From the NCBI GenBank assembly GCA_013399895.1, contig VXBA01005698.1, positions 91,801 to 155,800 on the forward strand: a DNA stretch of 64,000 nucleotides, in the 5' to 3' direction. The translations under genes were made by a program, and so were the position numbers. Below the pieces are notes generated by a model, which saw nothing but the letters and a program-made list of their open reading frames with translations, was not told where the DNA came from and made no database searches. Positions 23,981 through 36,110 of the stretch are shown here, piece by piece (positions within the stretch are counted from its first letter, which is position 1; each line of letters opens with the position of its first letter). This DNA is from Serilophus lunatus. Its lineage: Eukaryota > Chordata > Aves > Passeriformes > Eurylaimidae.

Positions 23981-24035
23981 TGGGGGTTTGAGAGGGGAGG
24001 GGGTTGCGAGGTTCTTAGAGGGAGTGGGGGGAAGG
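23981..24035 (+). other. G-rich start of the LTR with G-quadruplex potential
   Basis: Successive G runs (GGGGG, GGGG, GGGGG, then further GGG and GGGGGG runs) occur within about 55 bp at the LTR's 5' end. The other LTR has a G-rich start on its own coding strand as well, though less strong. Confidence 0.55.
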
Positions 24036-24680
24036 AAAGGAGATATTTCCTTTTAAAGCCTGTTTTTTGGGGTTTGTTTTTTTTCCTTCCCTTAATAACC
24101 TTCCCTCGCTTTCCCCGCGACTCACTGAAATGTGGACCAGCGGTGATTGCCGGCGTGCGGCGGGTTTAATTCCAGCGTGGCCCCAGCTCAGCTGTGCAGG
24201 GTGTCCAACAGGGGACGCTGGGCGGGTCGCGACCCTGGGGGGGGAGGGAAGCCGGTGGGCACGATGCTGCTGTGAGATCGGGTCCCTCGCAGAGTGAAGC
24301 CTGGCGCCGGGTGGCTGCTGTTGCACGCGTGCCTTTCTGGCAGCAGCGGCGGCAGCCCGCAAGTTCCTCCCGGCACAGAGCAGTCCCGAAGCCAGTGAGA
24401 GGAAGTCGCTGCGCTGTTCCCTGCCTCTCCCTCTGGCAGTCGCCCTCTCCCTGGGTGTCAGCAGTAGCTTTGCTGGCCCCGCACCAGTGCCCCGGTGGCT
24501 GCGCCGGCCGCCTCGCTGCCATGAGGAAGCCCAGCAATAAGTCCGTGATTCCAGCGGCCCCAGGAAAAGCCCCCGTGTGGTGGGACGGGCGCAGTGGCTG
24601 CCCGGGTGGTTTCTGCAGCCCTTGGGGACCCCTTTCGAGGGTCCCCACAGTCGGCAGGTGCCTTGGAGAGACGGCAGCCA

Positions 24681-25090
24681 NNNNNNNNNNNNNNNNNNNN
24701 NNNNNNNNNNNNNNNNNNNNNNNNNNNNNNNNNNNNNNNNNNNNNNNNNNNNNNNNNNNNNNNNNNNNNNNNNNNNNNNNNNNNNNNNNNNNNNNNNNNN
24801 NNNNNNNNNNNNNNNNNNNNNNNNNNNNNNNNNNNNNNNNNNNNNNNNNNNNNNNNNNNNNNNNNNNNNNNNNNNNNNNNNNNNNNNNNNNNNNNNNNNN
24901 NNNNNNNNNNNNNNNNNNNNNNNNNNNNNNNNNNNNNNNNNNNNNNNNNNNNNNNNNNNNNNNNNNNNNNNNNNNNNNNNNNNNNNNNNNNNNNNNNNNN
25001 NNNNNNNNNNNNNNNNNNNNNNNNNNNNNNNNNNNNNNNNNNNNNNNNNNNNNNNNNNNNNNNNNNNNNNNNNNNNNNNNNNNNNNNNNN
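24681..25090. other. Assembly gap (410 Ns)
   Basis: The unresolved bases lie within the second LTR. By position they correspond to the part of the first LTR that holds the TATA-like box and the A-rich/GC-rich transition, which is probably hard to sequence. Reading frames that appear to cross the gap are artefacts. Confidence 0.99.
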
Positions 25091-25182
25091 TTTCCCTTTT
25101 GCATGTTTTTTCTTGGGTTTAATTCTATGTTAAGTCTGGAGTTCCCTTAAACTGTTATCTTTCTTTGGTTGAGCTCCAGACG

Positions 25183-25188
25183 AATAAA
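25183..25188 (+). promoter_or_regulatory. Putative LTR polyadenylation signal AATAAA
   Basis: Lies 88 bp before the 3' terminus, matching the signal position in the first LTR (85 bp). It is followed by T/G-containing sequence (tgttgttcaaaattctg), as expected near a cleavage site. Confidence 0.6.
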
Positions 25189-25276
25189 CCGTTTCCCTGT
25201 TGTTCAAAATTCTGTTAAGTCTTCTCGTCACTGTTCAGCTTGCCCTTAGTTAAAACAGTGGTGCCAAACCACCACA

Positions 25277-25281
25277 CTACC
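25277..25281. repeat. Target-site duplication, right copy (CTACC)
   Basis: Identical to 23974-23978 and adjoins the CA terminus of the second LTR. Confidence 0.85.
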
Positions 25282-27171
25282 TTCAAACAAAATAATTCTA
25301 GTACCCAGATTAGAATTGTAACAAGATTCATGGAACTTTAGTTTTAAATCTGCCCAATTTTTTTTTTTTTTTTTTTTTTTGCTCTTCCATCAACATTCCA
25401 GTTGGCTTATAGTACAGATGGACAGAGTGGAAACACTTCCAGGCTTGAAGGACATTAGTTNTGGCAAAACGATATTTGATTCAGGGAAGTGCTTTCATGA
25501 GATGAACCTCCAATAACTAAAATCCTTAGCTAAGGGCCTTGTCCTGTCCCTTCATTTATAAAAGAAATGTTTCCACATATTATTTTTTTACCTGCTGTTG
25601 GGATACTTTTTTAGCAAGTAAAACTGCCTATAAAGTAAGCAAACTGCCTGTAAATTTTCATCATCCCTCATTTTAGGCTGTTGCTTTAGGTATCTTTGAA
25701 AAATTAACTAGAACTGCTGTCAGTGACAGAAACCAGTTGGTTGTATAAATAAACTTCAATTTTACTTCCAGGAGTTGAAAATGAGAATAAACCCTGTTTT
25801 TTTCAAGCGAACGGTTTTTTTACCCTGCTAAGATGCAACCTTCATCTGAAACAGTGTTGTGAGTCCTGTGTTATCCAAAAATTAATCAGCTTCCAGTAGT
25901 GCTAGAAGCATGTGTTGCAGTCCTGACACTATCAGCAACAGTGTAGTCTGATGATGTAATCCTAATTTTGTTTTACACTGTTACATCAGAGCATCTGCCT
26001 ACACAGGTATAGGGGCAGACCAACTGCATTCCCAATTCCAAATGTTGGCACATAATGATGCTCCAGCCCCTGTACTTCCAATGCAACATTAATTTTGCAA
26101 TGTTAATTATGGCTGATAAATACACTGTGAGAAAAATACTTGAATGTAGTAGGTATTAGCACATGTTAACTTCTATCTGAAATCACTACATATTTTCATA
26201 TTTATAAAGCTCAAGATACAATAGTTGATCATATTTCTAATGGTGCTTTGGAGAAAAATGTGTCATTTTTCTTTATTGTTTTACTTATTTCATACATAAA
26301 ATTAACTCTAAAATTAAGTCTCAAGACTTAAAAATATCAAGTATACAAAAAGAATCTTTTTTGCAGGAGAAGAAATTTGGAATTGTGACTTGAGTAGGTC
26401 TTGAGGGAGAAGGATTGTTATTTCAATAACTACAGAATAGCCGTAAGGCTCTAAAGAAGATAATAAGGATTACAACAGTTTTCACTCTTTCTTCACACCA
26501 CTTCAAAAATCTGCAAATAAAAATGAGGATAAGATATATGCTGTTAGGAATCTGGAATTCAAATAGACCAAAAGAGGCACCAGTACTGTACCATTTACAT
26601 TAACACTTGTACAGGAGCTACAATCTTGGGTTTTTTAAATGGAATTATTCTCTAGGCAGATATTACAAAGAATTCTGAAAGCAGAAGGACAATTAGGCTC
26701 AGGGCCAACAGCCTGAAGCCTGACTTAGCCAAGGGACATCAGATCATAGATCAATATCTTTGATAAAAAGAACAAAAGCAGAATTGAGCGGGCTGCATAC
26801 AGGCAAAGAAGTAATGAGTAGCAATATTTCCTGAGCCTGAGTTTGAAGAGGAAAATAAATTTATAACACAACAGTCATATGTTGATACTATTGCTATATT
26901 TTTATGGGAAAGAAGATTCCTTTAAAAATCAAGCTAGGACTGTGGTGCTTAATGCCTCTATTAATTGTGAACCTTACTGATCTACTGCCATGTTCAGACT
27001 CTATAACTACAGACCCACATGCTTAACTGTACCCACATTAATAGTCTCAAAGATTTCAACAGGGTAATACATATACCAGATGCAAAACCAAGATTCACCT
27101 GAAAGAAAGAGGTACACTATAGCATGAATAAATAATGCCTAATGAAAGGTTGGGTCTGTAGCTACCTTGAT
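25282..27171. other. Non-coding AT-rich DNA with a T23 homopolymer
   Basis: A run of 23 T lies at 25358-25380, and one ambiguous base at 25461. A short imperfect repeat around 'actgcctataaagta' and 'actgcctgtaaa' occurs at about 25622-25655. No gene is recognised. Confidence 0.55.
25358..25380. repeat. T23 homopolymer
   Basis: An uninterrupted run of 23 T. It could be the complement of an old poly(A) tail, but no retro-copied sequence was recognised on its right side. Confidence 0.9.
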
Positions 27172-27316
27172 CAAAGAATAATAGAAAGGCTTGTGTTGGA
27201 AAGGACCTCAAAGATCGCCTAGTTCTGCCATGGGCAGGGATGTTACCCAGGAGATCAGGTCGCTCGAGGCCCCATCCAACCTGGCTTTGAACACTTCCAA
27301 GGATGGGACAACTTTT
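27172..27316 (-). mobile_element. CR1 LINE 3'-end fragment (minus strand)
   Basis: The plus strand reads 'aaagaataatagaaaggctt', 'gtgttggaaaggacctcaaa', 'gatcgcctagttctgccatg', 'ggcagggatgttacccagga', 'gccccatccaacctggcttt' and 'gaacacttccaaggatggga'. This is the reverse complement of an avian CR1 3' end in canonical order. It is about 145 bp long and 5'-truncated. A 152-codon minus-strand frame (27095-27553) runs through it and is therefore not a host gene. Confidence 0.92.
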
Positions 27317-27346
27317 TAAAAACACAGGACAATTTTTTAAAAACTT
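27307..27346. repeat. Imperfect 2 x ~20-bp tandem repeat at the edge of a CR1
   Basis: 'gacaactttttaaaaacaca' and 'gacaattttttaaaaacttt' are nearly identical and adjacent. They sit exactly where the CR1 similarity ends, so the duplication may involve the truncation junction. Confidence 0.65.
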
Positions 27347-29730
27347 TATTTTATTTTGTTTTAAAAAATAAAGTGCTAGTGGGTCATTTGAAAGACCAGT
27401 GCATTCAAATGTGAACAGGTACGATTTGATGGAGTGACTTCTTTTTGCCTTCATCACCCCAGCCACTCTCTTTGAGGGAAGGGAAGCTGCAGAATCCACT
27501 CTCCCTGGGAAACAGCCCTGCATATAAGGAGCCAGACAGCATGTTTCTCCCACCTCATGTCTAGGCTAAGATACCACAGGAGCAGTAGGTATTACGATGC
27601 CAAGAGAAGTTCCTTTTTCACTCCATAGAAATGTAACAGCATTCCACATTAAATAAGCATTGTGGATACCAATCTCCTTTGGTTTTGAACTCACCTTAAG
27701 CTGTTATTAGAGAATTATTTCCTTCTTTGACAATTTGCTGGCATCTTGCTAGCATGGGTTAAGTCATCACCAAATTCCCTTCTCAGGACTCATTCTAAAT
27801 CCAATGGGAAAGTAAACACCTTTGCACAATGGGGTTTTTTTTTGCTTGTGTGTTACTCTAGTTGCTTTTGCAACACAAGCAGCTTTGCTCAGCAGCAAAT
27901 CCTATTCAAACAGTTATTGTGATTGCCTGCACTAACACGAGACACTCATTTAAGAAGATTACAAAATAATGATGAAATTGCAGCATTACTGCATTGTAAA
28001 TCTCATCAGTGAGGACAGAGAGAAGCTCTCAGAAAGAAACAAATTGCTATTTCAAGTTTCTCTGTTTCCATTATCTTACTTCTCTGAACATAAGGAAACC
28101 AAAGGCATTGATATTTTAAACTTAATTAAATATTTCAGAGGTAGTTGTATATAATGCCTATATTGGAGTTTAGAGCTTAGTTTAACCCTAGAGTTAAAAA
28201 AATAATAGCAGGTGATTAAAATGCTATCTATTGTACCAGTAACTTGTTTCATAAGCTGTACCTTGGCACTTTAAATCACTTTGTGGAAGCTGCACAACAT
28301 CAGTCTGTGCATTTTTGTACAATGTCAGCTATTTGGTCTGAAGCACTTAAAGCTATGAAGTGTCAACCTGTTGACTCTGCAAAACATCCACTACTTTAAA
28401 ATTCTATATTGTTAACAAATATTCAGCAAAACAAAGTCATGAGTTCAGCTTGATTACTATAACCAGTTTGGGGAGGCACCAAATCCATCAGATTTAAATG
28501 TTGGATTGCTTTGACTGCTCAGCTGAAAGGCTCAGGTTCAGGCAAAATTGAAGACTACTGAAATTATCCAAAATTCATCCCCATCACAAAAGCAAACTGG
28601 CTGATCTTACTGCAGGATACCTCACTCCCTACAGACACTCTCAGAAAATATTTCCCTTTTTTCACCCTAATTCCACACCCTTGAGGGGTTTCTGCATTGT
28701 ACTGTAGTCATGTACTCTGCTATTAAAGTGGGGTAAGCTGGCTGCCTCCAGGACAGTGTAATGAATCATTAAAAAATAGGAGTAGTAGATATTCTCAGCT
28801 TGGATGTACCAGCTCTATTTACATCTCTGGCATCTCAACAGTGTTGTGAGTTACTGAGTACTCTCGCTTGGCCCAGACACCTTTTCTGAAGAAGTTTATA
28901 TAATCAACTGAGCAATTTATGCCCGTGTTCACAAGTGGTTCATACAACCAGGCTCTCACTCCAAGTAAAAAAGACATTATCATATGTATAAGGCCTTATG
29001 TACAGACATTATATATATATTCACACATAGATACATCTTAATTAACATACTTTCTGAAAAGGACAAACCTGTGTTGAAGTTAAGAGTAAATAACATCAAA
29101 AGTAAGCCAAGTTTAGGACTCAATGAGAAAGATTTCTGGTTGTTTTTTCACGGATGGGGAGTTTTTTGGGATAATATTTCTACTGAAGCTAGTGGATAAA
29201 AAAGGGTAGTTGATGATGGCTCACTACCTGAGCCTCTGCATTTGTCTTTGGGGCAAGGTAGGTACTCCATTGACACGAGTCCACTAGAAAAACTGCATGT
29301 ATTATTCATACAGAAAAATCAAATCTTTAAAAAAAAAAAAAAAAAGAGTTATCCTTTCTTATTTATCACAAATACTCTAGCTACTAATAGAGCTCCATCT
29401 GAGTTACTTGTTTAGTTAAATTATTTTGAAAGGACTACTACACAATCAGTGAGAGCTGGGTTGTGTCTCTCTTGGGGGTAAGGCAGCTGGTAGGATCACA
29501 TTGTCTTTGTACTCCTGGTGATTACAGCTGTCTCTGCTCCGAGATCCTCCATTCTGGGCTTGCAAAACATGCAAATGTTATTAAAAATCTATTGATTCAA
29601 TTTGCTCAACATTTCAGGAAGGTGGTGGCATGTGCATTTCCATAGCCCTCAATATAGCGCTCATGGACAGTGCTTGTCCACTTAAAATTTCATCTTATTT
29701 CCACTCAGAAAGGAAAGAGTGATTTTGATG
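27317..29730. other. Non-coding AT-rich DNA
   Basis: No gene is recognised. Besides the small tandem repeat at its left edge it holds an A17 run (29329-29345) and short AT-rich microsatellite sequence near 29008-29020. Confidence 0.55.
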
Positions 29731-30012
29731 TAATCATCAGGGTTGGAAGAGACCTTACATAACATCTAGTTCCAACTCCCCTGCCATGGGCAGGAACATC
29801 TTTCACTAGACCAGGTTCCTCAAAGCTCCATCTAACCTGAACTTGAACACTTCCAGGGATGGGGTATCCACAGATTTTCTGGGCAACTTGTCCAGTGCCT
29901 CAACACCTTCACAGTAAAAAACTTTTTTCCTAATACCTAATCTAAATCTGCCTTTTTTCAGTTTAAAGCCATTCCCCCTTGTTCTATCCCTTTTCTCCTT
30001 GCCCTATCAACT
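29731..30012 (-). mobile_element. CR1 LINE 3' region (minus strand)
   Basis: About 280 bp of well-preserved reverse-complement CR1. It reads 'tcagggttggaagagacctt', 'agttccaactcccctgccat', 'gggcaggaacatctttcact', 'gaacacttccagggatgggg', 'tgggcaacttgtccagtgcc' and 'ttcagtttaaagccattccc', ending in 'ttgttctatcccttttctcc'. It is the best-preserved minus-strand copy in the window and covers the 3' untranslated region and the end of the reverse-transcriptase ORF. It has no tail repeat at the very end and no intact coding frame. Confidence 0.95.
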
Positions 30013-33000
30013 TGCAGTGATTAGCCGGTAAGGCAACCCACTAAGAGCTTGCCTTTATTTTTAGGCACGGTTTTGAAATTCTTAGTCTGGTGATCCTATT
30101 CTGGTCAGTTTAGTTCTCAAGTAATTTGAGAAACCTTTAGAGCTTAAAAATATGCCTGTAATACAGCTTTTATAGCCAAATTTTAAAACATATGAAGTTC
30201 TTCGGAAAAAAGCTAATGTTACAGTTAGAGTATACTGTAGCTAAAATGAGCACTTCACCCTAAATGTAAATGTTTTACATTTGAAAAACAAAGTTAAGCA
30301 AAACATTATTGTGCTTTCAGATTTCAAATGGGTTTTGGCAAATGACATATGTTCCCCAACAGCATACTTGGGGACTTGGGCCTTGATAGAAGGAAAGCAT
30401 TAAAAGGATGAGCAATCAAGTGATATATTCCATCTCTGTTTTCAGCAATGCTATAATTTATAGCATTTACAACAACAACAACAAAAAGTGAATATTCACA
30501 CAGCAACAGCTGTCCTTCTCTTCAAACTACTCTTAAATCTCATCTCTGTCATGATGTTTACAAAAACTTGACAATGGTTAGGCAGATGATATTCTGCAAT
30601 TGCCATTTATTCCAAAAAATGAGAATAATTTCATCTCTAACTAGAGTTTCCTCTATCTCCTTTTTTATTTGCCTTGGTGAATAGCGACTGTATTTTGCTC
30701 TATGTTCGAAACGTAGGTAATAATGATAGAGACTCTTGATATCATAAATATTAAAGAAACAAAAAAATAAAATAATTTATTTTTACACTAAAGCACAAAT
30801 TCTTAGTTATACGCAGAAATGGCTTCTGTATTTACACTAGGTAATAAATCACTTCAATAAGTTATGAAATTACATCTAATTGTTCCTCTTAATAACTGTA
30901 TCATATTAAACAATCTGATATGTAAAACCAGATTAAATTGTCAAGTTGAAAGAAATCCACTGAACATGTCTGTCAGGTATCACAGGAATGCCAACATTAA
31001 GCTGCAAATGGAAATGCAATTACAAAAAAAACCTGCAAACAAACAAACAAAACCAAATCAAAAATATATTTCCGGCATAATCGCAGAGGTCAACCTTTGA
31101 ATGCATCACAAGAGAATTTCAGGCAAATAAAGAACTCTTTAGGTGTACTCCTGAGATTCAACAATATCAAAGCAGCTAGTTTTGATCAGCTGCCCTAAAA
31201 TCCCTTAGCTATCGCTGTTTCCACACATCTGCTGTGTCCATATAGAAACATACTTGATATCAAGACTAGTATGATTACAGCTCTAGGGGTAGAGGCAGCA
31301 AAATCCATTTGTGACCTTGTCTCCACCTAGTACAGATCTCTCTGATAGGTTCTCTAAAACCCATGAGGAAACATGGAGGTGAAAAAAGCTGTCTTAAAAT
31401 GCCAGTTCTTCAAGAACCTTTCTGAAAACTGGAGAACCAGCTTCTAATTTTGCTGAAATTTGAAATTCCTCTCTCTCTGGGACAGGGATTCCTATCTCCC
31501 AAGACAACAGCCGAAACCTCAGGCCATGGGCAAGCTTTAATAAAACTGGATTTCTCCAATTCTGAACATTTGAGTTCAGGGAAGGAAGATAAAAAAAAAA
31601 GGAATTCCGTTCTCCATCCATCTAAAAACAACACACTGATCAGATGATTCATATCAGTGAAGTGTTAGAGAGCTATATAGAATATTCTGAAGATAAAAAT
31701 CTCCTCTGAATATGTATATAAGTGCTTGAATGATTTTTTGAGTACTCCAACAATTTTAGCAGTAACCCATGAAGCACAGGGCTGAAATTGTTCAAACGGT
31801 AGCTAATATTCAAATAACCCATCAAAACTGTATTTCCAACAGACATCATGAAAAGAATTTTGGATAAAGGGGAACAGATGAAGAGAGATAGTAAAAAGAA
31901 CTCAGAGGAGCTGTCAAAGTCCCTTAGGACAGTTTTAGACAGAATTAGGACACCATTTGCAGCAAAAGTTGTTGTTATGGACACTGAAGGCTCAGCCCCA
32001 TCTCTGCGTGAAGAAAGCAGTCAGAGAGGAACCCGACTGTTCATTCTGATCAGAATTAAATTTACATTTATTTTTCCCGTAGCCTGTGGATTCCAAATTT
32101 TAAAGTAGAAGTCCAGCCTCACACCGGACCTTAATATTCGATACATGTCCAGGTGGAAGACGAAAAGCCTGGGGACCTTTCTCCCTAGAAAATCTGAACA
32201 AAATTGGATCTAGAGGCATACACAGGACACTGATCTATCTTTCAGAGATGAAACAGTTAAAGAACAACACTCTAAGTTAAATACTGATAGCATTGGGTAG
32301 CTGCCAGTACAGGTAGAAAGATACCATCTGGGAGGTGTTAAGTGATACTCTGGCAATGTACATCCCCTCTACAAGGTGGTAGCACACAGCAGGTTCACAG
32401 CCTTAGCATGGTGTTTCAGAGCTTATCTCAGCATCCCTGGCTGCTGAATCTCAACTATAAATAACAGCATTGGCTTGTACCTGTTTTTCCTATGTCTTTG
32501 GTGAGTGCTGAAGGCACTTTCTCTTCCTTTTTCTCTTCGTGGCCCAAAGCTTGGCATAATTAATATTTGATTAGAGATTTAAAAACAGCTTTAGAAGAAG
32601 GCAGATGATTCCCAGAATACCACAGACTGTGGTGCTGGGATATTCTTAACGAAAGCAAAAAACTTCTAAATTCTGCACCAAAGAAGACTGAAATTTATAA
32701 AAATTCCAGTGGCACGTTAGACAGCAGATGCAGATGACTCTTTTTGCAATGAAAGGGGGATAGTCTGGCATGGAGTCCAAGAGGCACATTATTATTAGGA
32801 ACCTCCAGCACACATGGACACAATTCTCTGAGAAGCTGGACCCTGACTTCTCGCTCCAGCATTTCCTAACGTTTAGCTTCAGGCATTTCCCCATCCGGCC
32901 TGCTATCACATTTGTATCACATTCTTAGCACATCCCAGTGCACAGTGTGAAGTTAATCAGCAACTTGGGTGTTATGGTTTGGTATACCATGCATTGTTCA

Positions 33001-35865
33001 AGAATTAGGGGACACAGAGATTCCAGCATCTGGAGCTTTTTGCTAGTACTCAGTCACTGGTTTATTCTGTAATGATACAACAAATGTTTTGAATCATCTG
33101 CAGAGTAGGTATTATTTGCTATACAGTCCATTTATCAAATTACTGTATTTTCAGATTGTGGAGTCAATATACCCTGCCTTTCTGACTGAGTGGGAATAGA
33201 AGGAGGAGAGTAAATATTTCCCATAGTAAGTACTAAAAGACTGAAGAGACATCATTATAAATATACACAGAAATACAGAATGTTAGAAAGTGCCAAATTA
33301 AATCCCTTATATCTCTCCGTTTCTTATCTCTATCTCAACTCTTATCTTATAAAACCTTTGAATAGAAATGGAAAGACCATTCTAAAGGCAGTAAGCGGAG
33401 TTCAAGGTAGATAAGTGATTATAAAGTCTCCAAAGGCAGCTAGGGCTCTCAGAAGTAAGGATATAATTTAGAAGTTGATAATCTACCTCTGAAAGCTCAG
33501 CCACAATACTCTCCACATTGCTGTAGGTGATCTAGAGATACTGGAAGCAAGATTCATTTCAGAATTCCACAAAATTACTTTCTGTCTTCCAGAGAAGGGA
33601 GTCTTGCAATAGCAACATACTGCAGGGCATGGAGCTGTACAAAGACATTGGGCCTTTCAGTAGTAGTTCACACCTGAAGCTGGTCAGCCTAGAATATTCA
33701 TATAGATTTGATAAAATGGTGAAAATCCTACTTTCAACAAAATAAAGAACTTCAGTGATTTAGGCCAGAACTTACCATATTAATTTTTAATGGAGTACTG
33801 CCGGCTAAAGCCAGGTAACCACAACAAGCACAGGCACAAAACTTTCTCGTACTTCTTTTCTTTAACTCTGGCCCTAAAATTACACTGCAATAAAGCACAG
33901 CACAGTGATGCGTCAAACTGCAACAACAATTTCCCTAAAATCAGATCTGGCAACACACTATATTAATGGCTTGCATAAACACCTCTACCTCAGATAGTTT
34001 AATGCACCATTTAACAAGTTCTTGCAGGCTGCTGTGAAGTATTTGTGTGTATTTCAGGCAGCAGCTGCTAGGAAACCTCACAGGCCTACATGCAAATTAC
34101 ATGGCTGCAGACTTCCTGGGAGAAATAAGACCAGGTCACATCAAGATACTTTTTGTATTAAAGGAGGAAAAGGAAACATGAAGTTTGAATTACACTTTAA
34201 CTGTTAAAAGTAGTGCTTTAGATTTAAAGCATTTTCTGTCACTGCCTAGTTGAAGTTAACAGACCAGTTCCAGTTAAAGAAACTGACTGGAAACAGTGGT
34301 GCCTCGGTTTATGGGTTTTTTTCAACATACATCCTCAGGGTGGGGTAAAATGCATTATTCAGAACTTATTTTAATTACAAGAAGACAAGGGAAAAGAGAG
34401 TCTGATGTATAAATAAAAATGTTTAAAACAGAAACTCATTTGTCTGATCCAAATTCCACTTAGATTGGATTTGGGTTAAAGCACAAAGGTTTTAAAGCAC
34501 TTTCAAACTCATGGAAATTTAGTCACCTTACAAAGCAAGCTTTACCTGTTCTCCAAAGCCTTCTGGCTTTCTGGATGAACTTGGACACTCTGAAAAAAAG
34601 AAATGTGTCATGGAATTGAGACAAAAATCTTAATGCAAGTTCAGGCATTTAAATGTATTAAAGCTCAGATCCCATGCAATGCTGGTCATGAAATTCTAGC
34701 AATCTTTGACTATCTGCTCATTCACAGTATTAAAGACATTATATTTATGATTTCCCTGAATAAATAGTTTAAGTATTAAGAAAAGTAGTAAGCCAGAATG
34801 CAATTGAAAAAGGATGTGTGTTTCAGATAATCTGTGTATGCAAAAACTTCCAAACTTGAATTTACAATCTTCAATTGTATTTTTAAGACACTGAAATTTC
34901 TATGGAGATCTAAAATCCCTACTTCGCTGCTCTCTCTCTCTCTCCCTTTGACATTGCCTATATCTTCTAAGCACGACACCTAAACCTTTTCTCATTTTAG
35001 CTTCAATGAACATTAAAATAAACCAATTCTTCTGGGTGAGCCAAAACAGTGTTTCAGACTGAAACCGGAACTCACTGAAACTGTTGAATTCAGCTGCAAT
35101 ACATCCACCTTTAATTAAGATTGCCACAAGTGAGGTATTCCCAAACTGTCCAAAATACGTTCTGCTGAGGAAACAAAGCAACCAGGGTCAGAGATTCTAA
35201 CTGGAAATTATTTTGTCCATTAGAAAGGTAGCAGAGAAGAGAAATGTAGCATAGAGGTGACTCAGAGTGAAAACCATTACCCAAGGAAACTCCAGTGGGG
35301 CAGCACTGCGGGGGATCCCCCCTTGGGAAAGGCAGGAATAGCAAAAGCTAGAGCTGAGACCAAGCATCTCCTCTCCCCCTGTGTTCAGTCAGACACCTTT
35401 TTGCACATTTCTGAGAATGAACAGGAGAGCACCAAAGGTTAATTCAGTGTCACATCATGATATAGAGTGCCTTGATTGCTGCTCAGCTCTGCAAGGTTGG
35501 GTGGGTGACAAGGAAGAGGCTGTCAAAAGCCTGGGAATTTTCAGTTATTCATATCCTCTTCTCTTGAGTGTACTGAAAAAAATCCAAATATACTTTCAGT
35601 CATCTTCACACTGCATGCACGTACATATATAAAAATATACACACAGACACACACATGATGTCTCTTTGGAAGCCATAAAAACAGATAAGCCATTCTTAGC
35701 ACCACTCCAGAGCCTTCTGGAATTATATCACTCCTACACATGGGCACTCAAAGAGGACGTTGAAGGAGACCAGTCCATTTTGTAGCACACTACCAGTCAA
35801 GCAGGGCACAAGCAGGAAACAAAACTGGACCCTTGCTCCAGAGTGCCTGTAACTAAAATACAGGA
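30013..35865. other. Non-coding AT-rich DNA
   Basis: No gene is supported. It contains a (CT)n run (34930-34944) and a CA/TA-rich stretch (about 35620-35656). Overlapping minus-strand frames at 31394-31652 and opposed frames at 31673-32108 have no recognisable domain and no splice context. Confidence 0.5.
34930..34944. repeat. (CT)n microsatellite
   Basis: About seven CT repeats. Confidence 0.9.
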
Positions 35866-36110
35866 TGGTCTTGAGCTGTGCCAGGGGACGTTTAGATTAG
35901 ATATTATGAAAAATTTCTTCATGGAAAGGGTTGTCAAGCACTGAAACAGGCTTCCCAGGGAAGTGATAGATTCACTCTGGAAGTGTTTGGATATGGCACT
36001 TGAAAATATGGTATAGTGTTGAACACAGAGGTGTCACTGGGCTGAAAGTTGGACTTGATGATTTTAGAGGTCTTTTCCAACCTCAACAACTCTGTGATTC
36101 TATGATTCTA
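35866..36110 (+). mobile_element. CR1 LINE 3' end (plus strand)
   Basis: The sense-strand CR1 terminus reads 'gtgccaggggacgtttagat', 'tagatattatgaaaaatttc', 'ttcatggaaagggttgtcaa', 'gcactgaaacaggcttccca', 'ggtgtcactgggctgaaagt', 'tggacttgatgattttagag' and 'gtcttttccaacctcaacaa'. It ends with two copies of the GATTCTAT tail. The exact tail and order make this a confident, relatively young copy, about 245 bp and 5'-truncated. Confidence 0.95.

Larger units (their letters stand above)
23979..25276 (+). mobile_element. Solo LTR of an avian endogenous retrovirus-like element (plus strand), with assembly gap
   Basis: It starts TGTGGGGGTTTGAGAGG and ends GTGCCAAACCACCACA, flanked by a perfect 5-bp duplication (CTACC). 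The span is 1298 bp, including 410 unresolved bases (24681-25090), so its true length is uncertain. An AATAAA at 25183-25188 lies 88 bp before the 3' end. The last ~95 bp align with the minus-strand tail of the LTR at 11343-12714, and both begin with similar G-rich termini, so they belong to one family or to close relatives in opposite orientation. The body (about 24100-24680) is GC- and CpG-rich. No viral coding region is visible, though the gap prevents certainty. Confidence 0.83.

Noticed and set aside
24166..25150. Apparent long reading frames on both strands of up to 318 codons
   Set aside because: They run through 410 unresolved bases and lie within an LTR. Their length is an artefact of the gap.
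27095..27553. 152-codon minus-strand reading frame
   Set aside because: It includes a CR1 3' end and an A/T-rich tandem repeat. No host-protein similarity is recognised.
31394..31660. Stretch resembling an LTR end, with AATAAA and several overlapping frames
   Set aside because: No TG...CA termini or target-site duplication could be found, and it does not align with the two LTRs identified.
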